A stretch of DNA of 64,000 nt from Massilia terrae (GTDB taxonomy: Bacteria; Pseudomonadota; Gammaproteobacteria; Burkholderiales; Burkholderiaceae_D): contig NZ_JANUGU010000001.1 of NCBI RefSeq assembly GCF_024753145.1, positions 992,001 through 1,056,000 of the forward strand, read 5' to 3'. Below the pieces are notes generated by a model, which saw only the letters and a list, made by a program, of their open reading frames with translations, did not search any database and was not told where the DNA came from. Made by a program: the position numbers and the translations under genes. Below are positions 15,751-25,096 of this stretch, in pieces. Numbering within the stretch: position 1 is the first letter of the stretch; each line of letters begins with the position of its first letter.

Positions 15751-18159
15751 TCACTGCAGCGGCAGGTCCCACACCCCGCGGCCGTAGGTCGAGGCGCGCA
15801 GGAAGCTGCCGTTGGCCGGCATGTAGAGGTCGCTCACTTCCACGGTCGGCAGGCCGGCGCCGAACTGGCTCCAGTTGGCGCCGCCGTCGGTGGTGCGGTA
15901 CACGCCGAGCCAGGTGGCGGCGTACACGGTGTTGCCGGAAGCATCGTTCGGCGCCACCAGCAGCTTCTGGATCGGCACGTTCGGCAAGCCATGGCTGGCG
16001 GCGGCCCAGTGCACTCCGCCGTCGGTCGACTTGACCACCCACACGGCCTGGCCGAGCGGGTTCTCGGAGCCGACGTACAGCACCTGGTTGTTGGCGTAGG
16101 CGATGGTGCTGTTGTAGCCCGCGTGGCCCGGCACCAGGGTGCTGCGCAGCGCCCAGTTGAGGCCACCGTTGTTGGTGATGAGGATCCTGCCGCCTGTCGA
16201 CACCGCCGCCACGTGGTTCAGGTCGACCGGGCTGACCGCCACGCTGTGCGATGCGCCACGCACATAGGTGAAGGCGGTGCTGCCGTCGAAAATCGGCGTC
16301 CACGAGGCGCCGGCGTTGTCGGTGCGGTAGACCTTGCTGGCGGTGTTGGTGAAGTACACGTTGCCGCTCGGGTCGGCCCCGGCGGTCGGGGTCGCGATCG
16401 GGGTCACGAAGTAGGCGTTGCAGGCGTTGATGCCGTTGTAGGAACAGGTGTTGCCGTCCCAGGCCGGGTCGTTCCATTTGCTCTGCTGCTTCGGATCCTT
16501 CTGCGAGTAGTAGATGTAGCCATAGACATAGCTGCCCAGCGCCGTGATGTTGCTGAGGTTCTGGCTGTAACCGACCCCGAAGCCGTCGCCTCCGTAGCTC
16601 TGGTTGAACGTGCTGGTGTTGCTGAAGCGGATGCGGGTGCCGTTGTCCTGCAGGCCGACCAGCACGGTCTTCGGATCCGAGCCGGGCGTTGCCATCGAAT
16701 AGATCAGGTGGTCGACCAGGCCGACGTTCTTCTGGTCGGTCCACGTCGCGCCCTCGTCATAGCTGACGAACAGGCCGCCGTCGGTGCCGAACATCACGCG
16801 CTTCTTGCCGCCGGCGGTGGACACCGCGGCCGTGTGGTGGTCGGCGTGGGCGTAGGGCAGGCCGAACTGGGCCAGCCAGTTGGTCAGCAGGCGCCAGGTC
16901 TGGCCGCCGTCGGTGGTCTTGCCGGTGTTCAGCTGGCCGCCGAGGTAGACCGTGTTGCGGCTGGCGTCGGCCGGATCGACCACGATCATGTGGTTGTAGA
17001 AGGCTTGCCCGCCCATCAGTTCCATGGTCGGGTTCTCTTCGTTCGGGTTTCCCGGCGCCTTCGAGTTCAGTCCCAGCGCGGTCCAGCTGGCGCCGCTGTC
17101 GCCGGAGCGGTACAGGTCCTTCTGGTCGCAGGTGGTGTCGCAGGAGTTGGCCACGTAGGCATACACCACCGCGTCGCCGGGCGCGCCGACGGCGAGGGTA
17201 ATGCGGCCGGCGCCGGCGGTCATGTTGGGTACCGCGAGCGCGGTCCAGGTCACGCCGTCGGCCGAGCTGTAGATCGTGGCCGGGCTGTAGTACTTGCTGG
17301 TGGCGACTGCGGCCAGCCAGCCGGTGCGGGTGCGTACCAGGCTCCAGGCGGTGCCGCCGTTGAGCACCTGGCTGTAAGTATTGCCGCCGTCGTTGGAACG
17401 GTAGACACCAGTGTCGGTGCCCACCATCACGATATCGCTGGCGCCGCGGGTGTCCACCTTCACGTCAAGCACCATGCCCGAGGTGCCGAGGAAGGTAAAC
17501 GGCGACCAGCTATTGCCGCCGTCGGTGGTCTTGAGCATGGCGCCGCCGACGATCGGGATGCCGTCGAAGGGATCGCCGGTACCGTAGTAGAGGGTGTTTG
17601 GGTCCTTGCCCATCGCCGCCGCGCCGCCGCTGGTGGTGATGGCCTTGTCGGTGATCGGGCTCCAGCTCGGGTAGGGCGATTCGAAATTGCTGGTCTTCCA
17701 GATGCCGCCCGAGGACGACAGCACATAGACCGTGTTCGGGTCGCTCGGGTGCGGCATGATGCTGCGCAGGCGGCCGCTGTCGGTCACCGACAGCTTGATG
17801 CCGTTCTGGGTCTTGGTGGCGCGGGTCGGGCCGACCGACTGCCACACCGGCACGCCGGCCGGGGCCGCGGCGCCCGGGGCCAGCTGCGGGTAGGTATTGC
17901 GCTGGTTATAGAATTCGGCGGCCATGCGGCGCGAGAAGTCCGCCGGCAAGCTTTCACCATAGCGCGCCTTCAGCCATTCCAGGCGCCCCATCACGGTCGG
18001 GCGGTCTTCCTCGCCCTGGCCCGCCGCCGAGAAGCTCATGTAATCCTGCTTGCTCTTGTAGCCGCTATCGTCAGTGGTCGACTGCGCATGGGCGACTGAA
18101 AAGACACTGGCGGCGGCAAACATCGCGCCCAGCCAGCCTGCTGCACGTATCAAAGCCAT
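15751..18159 (-). CDS. Exported Asp-box (BNR) beta-propeller protein
   Basis: The 802-aa protein has a signal peptide (AAGWLGAMFAAASVFSVAHA). From about residue 140 it carries at least ten Asp-box motifs of the form S/T-x-D-x-G-x-T-W, for example KTTDGGNSW, RSNDGGNTY, KTTDGGQTW and RTTDGGANW. This is the pattern of BNR-repeat beta-propellers found in sortilin-like proteins, xyloglucanases and photosystem-assembly-like proteins. It ends in a short WDLPLQ tail with no sorting signal. The start at 18159 follows GAGGAATATT. No catalytic residues can be assigned, so glycoside hydrolase and binding-only roles are both possible. Confidence 0.8.
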   Translation of the reverse strand: MALIRAAGWLGAMFAAASVFSVAHAQSTTDDSGYKSKQDYMSFSAAGQGEEDRPTVMGRLEWLKARYGESLPADFSRRMAAEFYNQRNTYPQLAPGAAAPAGVPVWQSVGPTRATKTQNGIKLSVTDSGRLRSIMPHPSDPNTVYVLSSSGGIWKTSNFESPYPSWSPITDKAITTSGGAAAMGKDPNTLYYGTGDPFDGIPIVGGAMLKTTDGGNSWSPFTFLGTSGMVLDVKVDTRGASDIVMVGTDTGVYRSNDGGNTYSQVLNGGTAWSLVRTRTGWLAAVATSKYYSPATIYSSADGVTWTALAVPNMTAGAGRITLAVGAPGDAVVYAYVANSCDTTCDQKDLYRSGDSGASWTALGLNSKAPGNPNEENPTMELMGGQAFYNHMIVVDPADASRNTVYLGGQLNTGKTTDGGQTWRLLTNWLAQFGLPYAHADHHTAAVSTAGGKKRVMFGTDGGLFVSYDEGATWTDQKNVGLVDHLIYSMATPGSDPKTVLVGLQDNGTRIRFSNTSTFNQSYGGDGFGVGYSQNLSNITALGSYVYGYIYYSQKDPKQQSKWNDPAWDGNTCSYNGINACNAYFVTPIATPTAGADPSGNVYFTNTASKVYRTDNAGASWTPIFDGSTAFTYVRGASHSVAVSPVDLNHVAAVSTGGRILITNNGGLNWALRSTLVPGHAGYNSTIAYANNQVLYVGSENPLGQAVWVVKSTDGGVHWAAASHGLPNVPIQKLLVAPNDASGNTVYAATWLGVYRTTDGGANWSQFGAGLPTVEVSDLYMPANGSFLRASTYGRGVWDLPLQ

Positions 18160-18527
18160 AATATTCCTCGTGAGAATGTGGTTGTCGTTGTCCCGCAGAC
18201 AAGGATGGGGCTGATGTTTGCGTGCCGAAAAGACTACTTTTTTCGACAAGAAATGTCATGCACTTTTTCAATTGTGCGCAGGAAAACTTCCCGGCTTGCG
18301 GCGCACCGGCAATGCGGCAAAGTGTGCACCTGCCGGGCTCGACCATGGCTGCGCCCGCGCAAGGCTACATGCAGGATGGATAGGCGGATGTAAGGATAGG
18401 CAAGCGAAAACTTTTGCCGCATAGTGTGGGATTTGCGCGATGGTTCGTCGCGAAACGATTGTAATTACGCGCACTTGGCGCAGGTCATGTGTCCGGTCGC
18501 CACCGTTCCCCGGTTTGGAGTTTGACA
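18160..18527. other. Divergent intergenic region before the RND pump
   Basis: This 368-nt stretch separates the Asp-box protein gene (minus) from the RND permease gene (plus). It must hold promoters for both. I see the ribosome-binding sites (GAGGA on the minus strand next to 18160, GGAG at 18517-18520) and a less GC-rich part near 18440-18475. I find no convincing -35/-10 pair, no clear operator and no open reading frame that looks like a gene. Confidence 0.5.
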
Positions 18528-21500
18528 ATGTTGCTTGGCCTGGTCCGCGTCGCGCTGCGGCGACCCTACACTTTTGTCGTGCTGGCGCTCGCGCTGCTCA
18601 TCCTCGGGCCGCTGGCGGCGATGCGCACGCCGACCGACATCTTTCCTGAGATTAAGATGCCCGTGATCGCGGTGGCCTGGCAGTACACCGGCCTGCCGCC
18701 GGACCAGATGTCGGGCCGGGTGTCGACCCTGTTCCAGCGCAGCCTGACGACCACCGTCAACAATATCGAGCACATCGAGTCGAACACCTACAGCGGCATC
18801 AGCATCGTCAAGATCTTCTTCCAGCCGAACGTGGACATCTCGGTGGCCAACGCCCAGGTGACCGCGATCGCGCAGGTGGCGGTGAAGCAGATGCCGGCCG
18901 GGATCACGCCGCCGCTGATCCTGAACTACAACGCGGCGACCGTGCCGATCCTGCAGCTCGCCCTGTCCGGCAAGGGCCTGTCGGAGCAGAACCTGTTCGA
19001 CCTCGGCATGAACACCTTGCGCACGCCGCTGGTGACGGTGCCGGGCGCCGCGATCCCGCTGCCGTACGGCGGCAAGCAGCGCCAGGTGCAGATCGACCTC
19101 AAGCCAGACGCGCTGCAGGCGCGCGGCCTGTCGGCGCAGGACGTGGCCGCCGCGCTGGCCGCGCAGAACGTGCTGACCCCGGTCGGCAACGAGAAGATCG
19201 GCGACTACGAATACACCATCCAGCTGAACAGCGCGCCGTCGGCGATCGACGACCTCGCGCGGCTGCCGGTGAAGGCGGTCAACGGCGGCACCATCTACCT
19301 GGCCGACGTCGCCGACGTCCACGACGGCAATGCGCCGCAGACCAATATCGTGCACGTTGACGGCGGCCGCTCGGTGCTGATGTCGGTGCTGAAGAACGGC
19401 TCGGCTTCGACCCTGGCCATCGTCGACGGTGTGCGCGCCAAGCTGGCTGCCATGAAGGCCGCGCTGCCGGAGGCGCTGAAGGTGGTGCCGATCAACGACC
19501 AGTCCGTGTTCGTGCGCGCGGCGATCCGCGGGGTGGCACTGGAAGGGGCGATCGCGGCCTGCCTGACCAGCGTGATGATCCTGCTGTTCCTCGGCAGCTG
19601 GCGCTCGACCGTCATCATCGCGGTATCGATCCCGCTGTCGATCCTCGGCTCGATCATCGCGCTGGCGGCCTTCGGCGAGACGCTCAACCTGATGACCCTC
19701 GGCGGCCTCGCGCTCGCCGTCGGCATCCTGGTGGACGACGCCACCGTCACCATCGAGAACATCAACTGGCACCTCGAACACGGCAAGGACGTGGAATCGT
19801 CCATCATCGACGGCGCCCAGCAGATCGTGACGCCGGCGCTGGTGTCGCTGCTGTGTATCTGCATCGTGTTCATCCCCATGTTCTTCCTCGAAGGCGTGGC
19901 GCGCTTCCTGTTCGTGCCGATGGCCGAAGCGGTGATCTTCGCGTTGGTGTGCTCGTTCATCCTGTCGCGCACGCTGGTGCCGACCATGGCCAACCACCTG
20001 CTGCGCGCGCATTCCCGGCACGGCCACGCGGCGCCCACCAATGCGCTGCAGCGCTTCCAGCGCGGCTTCGAGGCCCGCTTCGAGCGGCTGCGCCACGGCT
20101 ACCGCCACGTGCTGGAGCGTGCCGTCACCCATCGCAAGCCGTTCGTGATCGGCTTCCTCGCCGTGGTCGCCCTGTCGTTCGCGCTGGTGCCTTTCTTGGG
20201 CAGTAACTTCTTCCCCGCGGTGGATTCCGGCCAGGTGCTGATGCATGCGAGGGTGCCGGTCGGCACGCGGGTCGAGGAGACCGCGGTGCGCTTCGCAAGG
20301 ATCGAGCAGGCGATCCGCCGCGTGATCCCGGGCAGCCAGATCGAAACCATGGTCGACAATATCGGCCTGCCGCCCAGCTCCATCAACCTCACCTACAACA
20401 ACACCGGCGTGATGGGCACACAGGACGGCGACTTCCAGATCGCGCTCAAGGAAGGCCACGCGCCGACCGCGAACTACGTGCGCCAGCTGCGCGACGTGCT
20501 GCCGCGCGAGTTCCCGGATACGACGTTCTCCTTCCCGCCGGCCGACATCGTCAGCCAGATCCTCAACTTCGGTTCGCCCGCGCCGATCGACGTGCAGGTG
20601 CGCGGCCGCGACATCGACGCCAACTTCGGCTACGCCCAGCAGCTGCTCAAGCGGATCCGCGCGATTCCCGGCGTGGCGGATGCACGTATCCAGCAATCGA
20701 ACCGTGCGCCGGTGTTTAATGTCGACGTCGACCGCACCCAGGCGCAGCAGCTCGGCCTGACCACCAAGGACGTGGCCAACAGCATGGTGGTGAACCTGGC
20801 CGGCAGCAGCCAGGTCGCGCCGACCTACTGGCTCAATCCGGCCAACGGCGTCAGCTACCCGATCGTGATGCAGACCCCGCAGCCGCAGCTCGATTCGCTG
20901 GCGGCGCTGTCCAATCTCCCGGTCGGCAACGGCGCCAGCGCCAACGCGGCCACGCTGGGCGGTCTGGCCCGCATCCAGCGCGGCAGCGGCAGCGCGCTGG
21001 TCAGCCAGTACGACGTGCAGCCGATGGTGCAGATCCACGCCACCACCCAGGGCCGCGACCTGGGCAGCGTCGCCGCCGAGATCCGCACGGTGCTGGCCGA
21101 TACCAAGGCCGACGTGCCGAAAGGCGCATCGGTCGAGATGCTGGGCCAGGTGCGCACCATGGAGCGCGCCTTCTCCGGGCTGTTGTGGGGGCTGCTCGGC
21201 GCGGTCGGCCTGATCTACCTGCTCATCGTCGTCAACTTCCAGTCCTGGAGCGACCCGGCGGTGATCGTGTCGGCGCTGCCGGCCGCGCTGGCGGGCATCG
21301 TGTGGATGCTGTTCGCTACCCACACCACGCTGTCGGTCCCGGCCCTGACCGGCGCCATCATGTGCATGGGCGTGGCCACCGCCAACAGCGTGCTGGTGAT
21401 CAGCTTCGCGCGCGAGCGCCTCGCGGAGCTGGGCGACGCCGCCGCGGCCGCACTGGAAGCCGGCTTCGTGCGCTTCCGCCCGGTTCTGATGACGGCGCTG

Positions 21501-21719
21501 GCCATGATCATCGGTATGCTGCCGATGGCGCTTGGCCTGGGTGAGGGCGGCGAACAGAACGCCCCGCTGGGCCGCGCCGTGATCGGCGGCCTGCTGTTCT
21601 CCACCATCGCCACGCTGGTGTTCGTCCCCGTCGTGTTCAGCATCGTCCACGGCCGCCGCGCGCGCAAAGCCGCCGCCGGCCCGCAACCCCATTCCGGAGT
21701 ACCCGTCCATGCCAACTAA
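18528..21719 (+). CDS. RND-family efflux permease (HAE1-like)
   Basis: The 1063-aa inner-membrane proton-driven pump has the RND layout of twelve helices and two large periplasmic loops. Visible segments are the first helix (TFVVLALALLILGPLAAM), the PTDIFPEIKMPVIAVAWQY start of the porter domain, GILVDDATVTIENI in helix 4 with the paired Asp of proton translocation, and GVATANSVLVISFARERL in the second half. The ATG at 18528 follows GGAG by 7 nt. The adaptor gene overlaps its end by 11 nt. No regulator or outer-membrane factor is next to it, so the exported substrates are unknown. Confidence 0.92.
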   Translation: MLLGLVRVALRRPYTFVVLALALLILGPLAAMRTPTDIFPEIKMPVIAVAWQYTGLPPDQMSGRVSTLFQRSLTTTVNNIEHIESNTYSGISIVKIFFQPNVDISVANAQVTAIAQVAVKQMPAGITPPLILNYNAATVPILQLALSGKGLSEQNLFDLGMNTLRTPLVTVPGAAIPLPYGGKQRQVQIDLKPDALQARGLSAQDVAAALAAQNVLTPVGNEKIGDYEYTIQLNSAPSAIDDLARLPVKAVNGGTIYLADVADVHDGNAPQTNIVHVDGGRSVLMSVLKNGSASTLAIVDGVRAKLAAMKAALPEALKVVPINDQSVFVRAAIRGVALEGAIAACLTSVMILLFLGSWRSTVIIAVSIPLSILGSIIALAAFGETLNLMTLGGLALAVGILVDDATVTIENINWHLEHGKDVESSIIDGAQQIVTPALVSLLCICIVFIPMFFLEGVARFLFVPMAEAVIFALVCSFILSRTLVPTMANHLLRAHSRHGHAAPTNALQRFQRGFEARFERLRHGYRHVLERAVTHRKPFVIGFLAVVALSFALVPFLGSNFFPAVDSGQVLMHARVPVGTRVEETAVRFARIEQAIRRVIPGSQIETMVDNIGLPPSSINLTYNNTGVMGTQDGDFQIALKEGHAPTANYVRQLRDVLPREFPDTTFSFPPADIVSQILNFGSPAPIDVQVRGRDIDANFGYAQQLLKRIRAIPGVADARIQQSNRAPVFNVDVDRTQAQQLGLTTKDVANSMVVNLAGSSQVAPTYWLNPANGVSYPIVMQTPQPQLDSLAALSNLPVGNGASANAATLGGLARIQRGSGSALVSQYDVQPMVQIHATTQGRDLGSVAAEIRTVLADTKADVPKGASVEMLGQVRTMERAFSGLLWGLLGAVGLIYLLIVVNFQSWSDPAVIVSALPAALAGIVWMLFATHTTLSVPALTGAIMCMGVATANSVLVISFARERLAELGDAAAAALEAGFVRFRPVLMTALAMIIGMLPMALGLGEGGEQNAPLGRAVIGGLLFSTIATLVFVPVVFSIVHGRRARKAAAGPQPHSGVPVHAN

Positions 21720-22848
21720 GTCTTCCCGCCCGCTGCTGGCCGCCGGCGCAATCGCCGTCGCGGCCGCCGCCATCGTCATCGGCGGCCTGGCGACCCGCCA
21801 TTCGCAGGCCGAACAACTCAAGCAGGACGCCGGCGAGCGCGCGGTGCCGACCGTGAGCCTGGTGGCGCCGCAGGATGCCGGCGGCGCGCCGCTGGTGCTG
21901 CCGGCCCGGATCGAGGCCTGGTCGCGGGCGCCGATCTACGCCCGCGTCAGCGGCTACTTGCAGAAGTGGACCGTGGACATCGGCGCGCCGGTCAAGGCCG
22001 GCCAGCTGCTGGCCCAGATCGACACGCCGGACCTGGACCAGGACCTGCGCGGCGCCCAAGCCCAGTTGGCGACCGCGCGGACCGGGCTGACGCTGGCCGA
22101 GAACACCGCCAAGCGCTGGCAGTCGCTGGTGGCGTCGCAGGCAGTGTCGAAGCAGGAAGCGGACGAGAAGCAGAACGATTACCAGTCCAGGCAATCGAAC
22201 GTGACGGCGCTGCAGGCTACGGTCGACCGCCAGCTGGCGCTCAAGCGCTACACGCGGCTGGTGGCTCCGTTCGACGGCGTGGTCACGGCGCGCAATACCG
22301 ACGTCGGCGCGCTGGTCAGCGTGGGCGGGGCCGCGGGCAGCGAGCTGTTCGTGGTGTCGGACCTGCGCCGCCTGCGCGTCTACGTGCGCGTGCCGCAACT
22401 GCAGGTGGCGCTGATCAAGCGCGGCAGCGTTGCCGAGTTGTCGGTGCCCGAGCGTGCCGGCCGCAGCTACAAGGCGACGGTGGAATCGCTGTCGCAGGCG
22501 ATCGACGCCGGGTCGGGCGCGATGCTGGTCCAGCTGGCGGTGGACAACAAAGCCGGCGAACTGCTGCCGGGCGGCTTCGCCACCGTGCGCTTCGCCCTGC
22601 CAGCGCCGAAGGACGCGGTGATCGTGCCGCCGGGCGCGCTGATCGTCGGGAAGGGCGGCACCCGCGTGGCGACCGTCGATGCGGGCAACCACGTGCACAT
22701 CCGTCCGGTCAGCGTCGGGCGCGACCTTGGCAGCGCGGTCGAACTGGCGAGCGGCGTCACGCGCGCCGACCGCATCATCGACAGCCCGCCGGATGGCATC
22801 GCCGAGGGCGACTTGGTGCGGGTGGCGGCAGGAAGCAAAGGCGCGTAG
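21709..22848 (+). CDS. RND efflux periplasmic adaptor (membrane fusion protein)
   Basis: The 379-aa protein has an N-terminal membrane anchor (LLAAGAIAVAAAAIVIGGLA), a lipoyl-like half (RVSGYLQKWTVDIGAPVKAGQLLAQIDTP), a helical hairpin with the typical SQAVSKQEADEKQ stretch, the second lipoyl half (LVAPFDGVVTARNTDVGALV) and beta-barrel domains. It links the permease at 18528 to an outer-membrane channel encoded elsewhere. Its start overlaps the pump gene by 11 nt. The order pump-then-adaptor is the reverse of most RND operons. A REP-like palindrome follows the stop. Confidence 0.9.
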   Translation: MPTKSSRPLLAAGAIAVAAAAIVIGGLATRHSQAEQLKQDAGERAVPTVSLVAPQDAGGAPLVLPARIEAWSRAPIYARVSGYLQKWTVDIGAPVKAGQLLAQIDTPDLDQDLRGAQAQLATARTGLTLAENTAKRWQSLVASQAVSKQEADEKQNDYQSRQSNVTALQATVDRQLALKRYTRLVAPFDGVVTARNTDVGALVSVGGAAGSELFVVSDLRRLRVYVRVPQLQVALIKRGSVAELSVPERAGRSYKATVESLSQAIDAGSGAMLVQLAVDNKAGELLPGGFATVRFALPAPKDAVIVPPGALIVGKGGTRVATVDAGNHVHIRPVSVGRDLGSAVELASGVTRADRIIDSPPDGIAEGDLVRVAAGSKGA

Positions 22849-22878
22849 GCTGTCGAATCGCCGAACAAAGAGATACCT

Positions 22879-22902
22879 TCGTTCCCGCGTCCGCGGGAAC
22901 GA
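22879..22902. repeat. REP-like palindrome, copy A
   Basis: TCGTTCCCGCG (22879-22889) and CGCGGGAACGA (22892-22902) are perfect 11-bp arms with a 2-nt centre. The element lies between the convergent RND adaptor and GH1 genes and could stop transcription from either side. It belongs to the GTTCCCGC/GCGGGAAC family found in four other gaps of this window. Confidence 0.8.
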
Positions 22903-22921
22903 CGTTATTGTTAATGCACGC

Positions 22922-24160
22922 TCAGTAGCGGATCTCGGTCCCGGCCAGCGCGTCTCGCCAATCGCTGATGATCTGGCGGTAGGCGATGCCTACCTTGCGG
23001 ATGCGCCGCTGCATGTCATACAGTCCGCTGGTGTTGACCTGCCCGCGCCGTTCGCGCAGGTCGATGTCCCAGTCCGCCTGGTCGGTCAGGCTGTACCAGG
23101 TGAAGCCGACCATTGGATAGCCTTCCAGCCGCAGGCGCAGCACGCTGCCCCATTGCCGTTCCAGCCATTCGGCCGCATTCAGGATCTGGAACTGGTTGGT
23201 CTCGCTGTGCATGATCGGCAGGCGGAAGCGTTCGTAGTACTGGCGCGCGAGGCCGTAGTAGCCGAGCACATGGCAGCGGTGGGTGTCGCCGTCCGGGGTT
23301 ACGCGCATCTCGCTGGTCTGGTAGTAGTCGGTGCCCATGATGCAGCGCGGCCGGATCGAGCGGTTCATGAAATAGTCGAATTTCGCCATCGGCACGCCGT
23401 TCTCCAGCATATAGCGCAGGATGCGGCCGGAGGGCGCATGGCTGTAGTTCAGGTCGAGCGACAGGAAGCGGCGCTCGTTCAGGTGCGCCGTATGGGTAAG
23501 CGCGTCCGGATTGGCCGGGTGGTAGTAGCGCGTCGATTCGCTTTGCACGAACCAGGCGTCGCGCACTTTCAGGATCGCTTCGCTGGCGCGCACATTCGCT
23601 TCGACCGCGTTGACCAGCGCCGTCAGGAAGGCGGCATCCGTGCATAGCTGCTCGTTCCAGTAGCCCTTCAGCGCCGAGTACTCGGCCGTGATCAGCATTT
23701 CGTTCACCGGCGTGTATAGCCACACCCATGGGTAGCGCCGCGCGAAGGCCTCGGCGTACTCGGCAAAGTAGCGCGGGAAGTCGGGGTTCTGGAAAGTGCC
23801 GAGCCAGTCCGGCAGGCTGAAATGGCACAGGTCCGCGATCGGTACGATGCCCAGCCGGTGCAGCTCGGCGAAGGCTTCGTCGGCGAACGACCAGTCGTAC
23901 TGCCCGGGTGCGAGATGGGTGCGGTAGTAGGGCACGCCGTAGCGCAGGCAGTGCAGGCCCAGCTCGCGCACCAGGCGGAAGTCGTCGCGCCACAGCTGGT
24001 AATGGCCCGACGCGGCCATCTCGTCGATGCGCAGTCGCCTGCCGTCCGGCCCGGTGATGGTCGGCGCGCTGTTCTCGATGCCGGTGCAGAAGGTGAACGA
24101 GCGCGCCAGCTTGCTAGCCGCGATTGGCGGCTGGGTGACAGTGTCCGACTGGGTGCTCAT
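22922..24160 (-). CDS. Glycoside hydrolase family 1-like protein
   Basis: The 412-aa protein resembles family 1 beta-glycosidases. It shows WRDDFRLVRELGLHCLRYGVPY in the first barrel strands, the acid/base region YTPVNEMLITAEY with Glu after Asn, and the nucleophile region IMHSETNQF. The usual TENG is changed to SETN. Late WYSLTDQADWDIDLRERRGQVN resembles the aglycone/glycone end of the family. There is no signal peptide, so it is probably cytoplasmic. The start at 24160 begins the conserved N-terminus; an in-frame extension to 24289 overlaps the divergent DUF455 gene and was rejected. The substrate is unknown. Confidence 0.8.
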   Translation of the reverse strand: MSTQSDTVTQPPIAASKLARSFTFCTGIENSAPTITGPDGRRLRIDEMAASGHYQLWRDDFRLVRELGLHCLRYGVPYYRTHLAPGQYDWSFADEAFAELHRLGIVPIADLCHFSLPDWLGTFQNPDFPRYFAEYAEAFARRYPWVWLYTPVNEMLITAEYSALKGYWNEQLCTDAAFLTALVNAVEANVRASEAILKVRDAWFVQSESTRYYHPANPDALTHTAHLNERRFLSLDLNYSHAPSGRILRYMLENGVPMAKFDYFMNRSIRPRCIMGTDYYQTSEMRVTPDGDTHRCHVLGYYGLARQYYERFRLPIMHSETNQFQILNAAEWLERQWGSVLRLRLEGYPMVGFTWYSLTDQADWDIDLRERRGQVNTSGLYDMQRRIRKVGIAYRQIISDWRDALAGTEIRY

Positions 24161-24243
24161 CGCTGGGAAGCCGAAGCAGATGTGAATGAATTCAGACACG
24201 GCGGCGCGGGCGTAGTTCGGGTACACTCGCAGCTTTTCTGCGG

Positions 24244-25056
24244 ATGGGAATGACGATGTCGCGAGCGTGTGAGCTGCGGACGTGTGCATTGGAATGGCTT
24301 GTCGAGACCGCGCCAGAGGCCAAGGCCGCCGGCGTCCTGGCGCTGGCTGCCGCGTCGCTGTCCGGCGATACGACGCTCGACTGCGCGCTCGAGCTGAAGA
24401 CGTCGGCCACGATTCCGGGCCGTCCGCCGCAGCCGGAGCTGGTCCCGCCGCGCCTGGTCGGCCGCCGCTCGATGGTGACGGTCGAAGGCCGCGCGATGCT
24501 GATCCACGCGCTGGCCCATATCGAGTTCAACGCGATGAACCTGGCGCTGGATGCGATCTGGCGGTTCGCCGGCATGCCGCCCGACTACTACACCGACTGG
24601 CTGCGCGTGGCGAAGGAAGAGGCCGAGCATTTCTCGATGCTGGAGGCGCACCTGCGCTCGCTCGGCAGCCGCTACGGCGACTTCCCGGCGCACGACAGCC
24701 TGTGGGAGATGGCCGAGAAAACGCGCGGCGACGTGCTGGCGCGGATGGCGCTGGTGCCGCGCACGCTGGAAGCGCGCGGGCTGGATGCGACACCGGGCGT
24801 GCGCGCCAAGCTGGCGCAGGCCGGCGACATGGCTGCTGCCGGGATCCTCGACATCATCCTGCGCGAAGAGGTTGGCCACGTCGAGATCGGCAACCGCTGG
24901 TATGGCTACCTGTGCGCGCAGCGCGGCGTCGATCCGCGCGCGACCTACGCCGAGCTGGCGACTTTTCACAAGGCGCCGGTGCTCAAGGGCCCGTTCAACA
25001 TCGAGGCGCGCCGCCGCGCGGGCTTCACCGAAACGGAGCTGGCCGATCTTGGCTGA
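24244..25056 (+). CDS. Ferritin-like DUF455 protein
   Basis: The 270-aa protein belongs to the DUF455 group of ferritin-like four-helix proteins. Pairs of possible metal ligands are seen in HIEFNAMNLALDAIW, KEEAEHFSMLEAHL and REEVGHVEIGNRWY (E-x-x-H patterns), consistent with a diiron site. The function of the family is not settled; relation to MiaE-type tRNA hydroxylases has been suggested from fold. In-frame ATGs at 24244, 24250 and 24256 are all near each other and none has a strong ribosome-binding site. The polB gene follows 40 nt downstream in the same direction. Confidence 0.8.
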   Translation: MGMTMSRACELRTCALEWLVETAPEAKAAGVLALAAASLSGDTTLDCALELKTSATIPGRPPQPELVPPRLVGRRSMVTVEGRAMLIHALAHIEFNAMNLALDAIWRFAGMPPDYYTDWLRVAKEEAEHFSMLEAHLRSLGSRYGDFPAHDSLWEMAEKTRGDVLARMALVPRTLEARGLDATPGVRAKLAQAGDMAAAGILDIILREEVGHVEIGNRWYGYLCAQRGVDPRATYAELATFHKAPVLKGPFNIEARRRAGFTETELADLG

Positions 25057-25096
25057 TCCGGTGCACAGCCGGCCGCCGCTGCCTTAAACTGGCGCC

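Noticed and set aside
14956..18099. Open frame of about 1050 codons on the plus strand opposite the Asp-box gene
   Set aside because: No recognisable domain; the minus-strand frame has a signal peptide and ten Asp boxes.
18465..21821. Open frame of more than 1100 codons on the minus strand opposite the RND pump
   Set aside because: It is rich in His, Arg, Gln and Asp with no domain or membrane features, as expected for an antisense shadow in GC-rich DNA. The + strand gene has full RND motifs.
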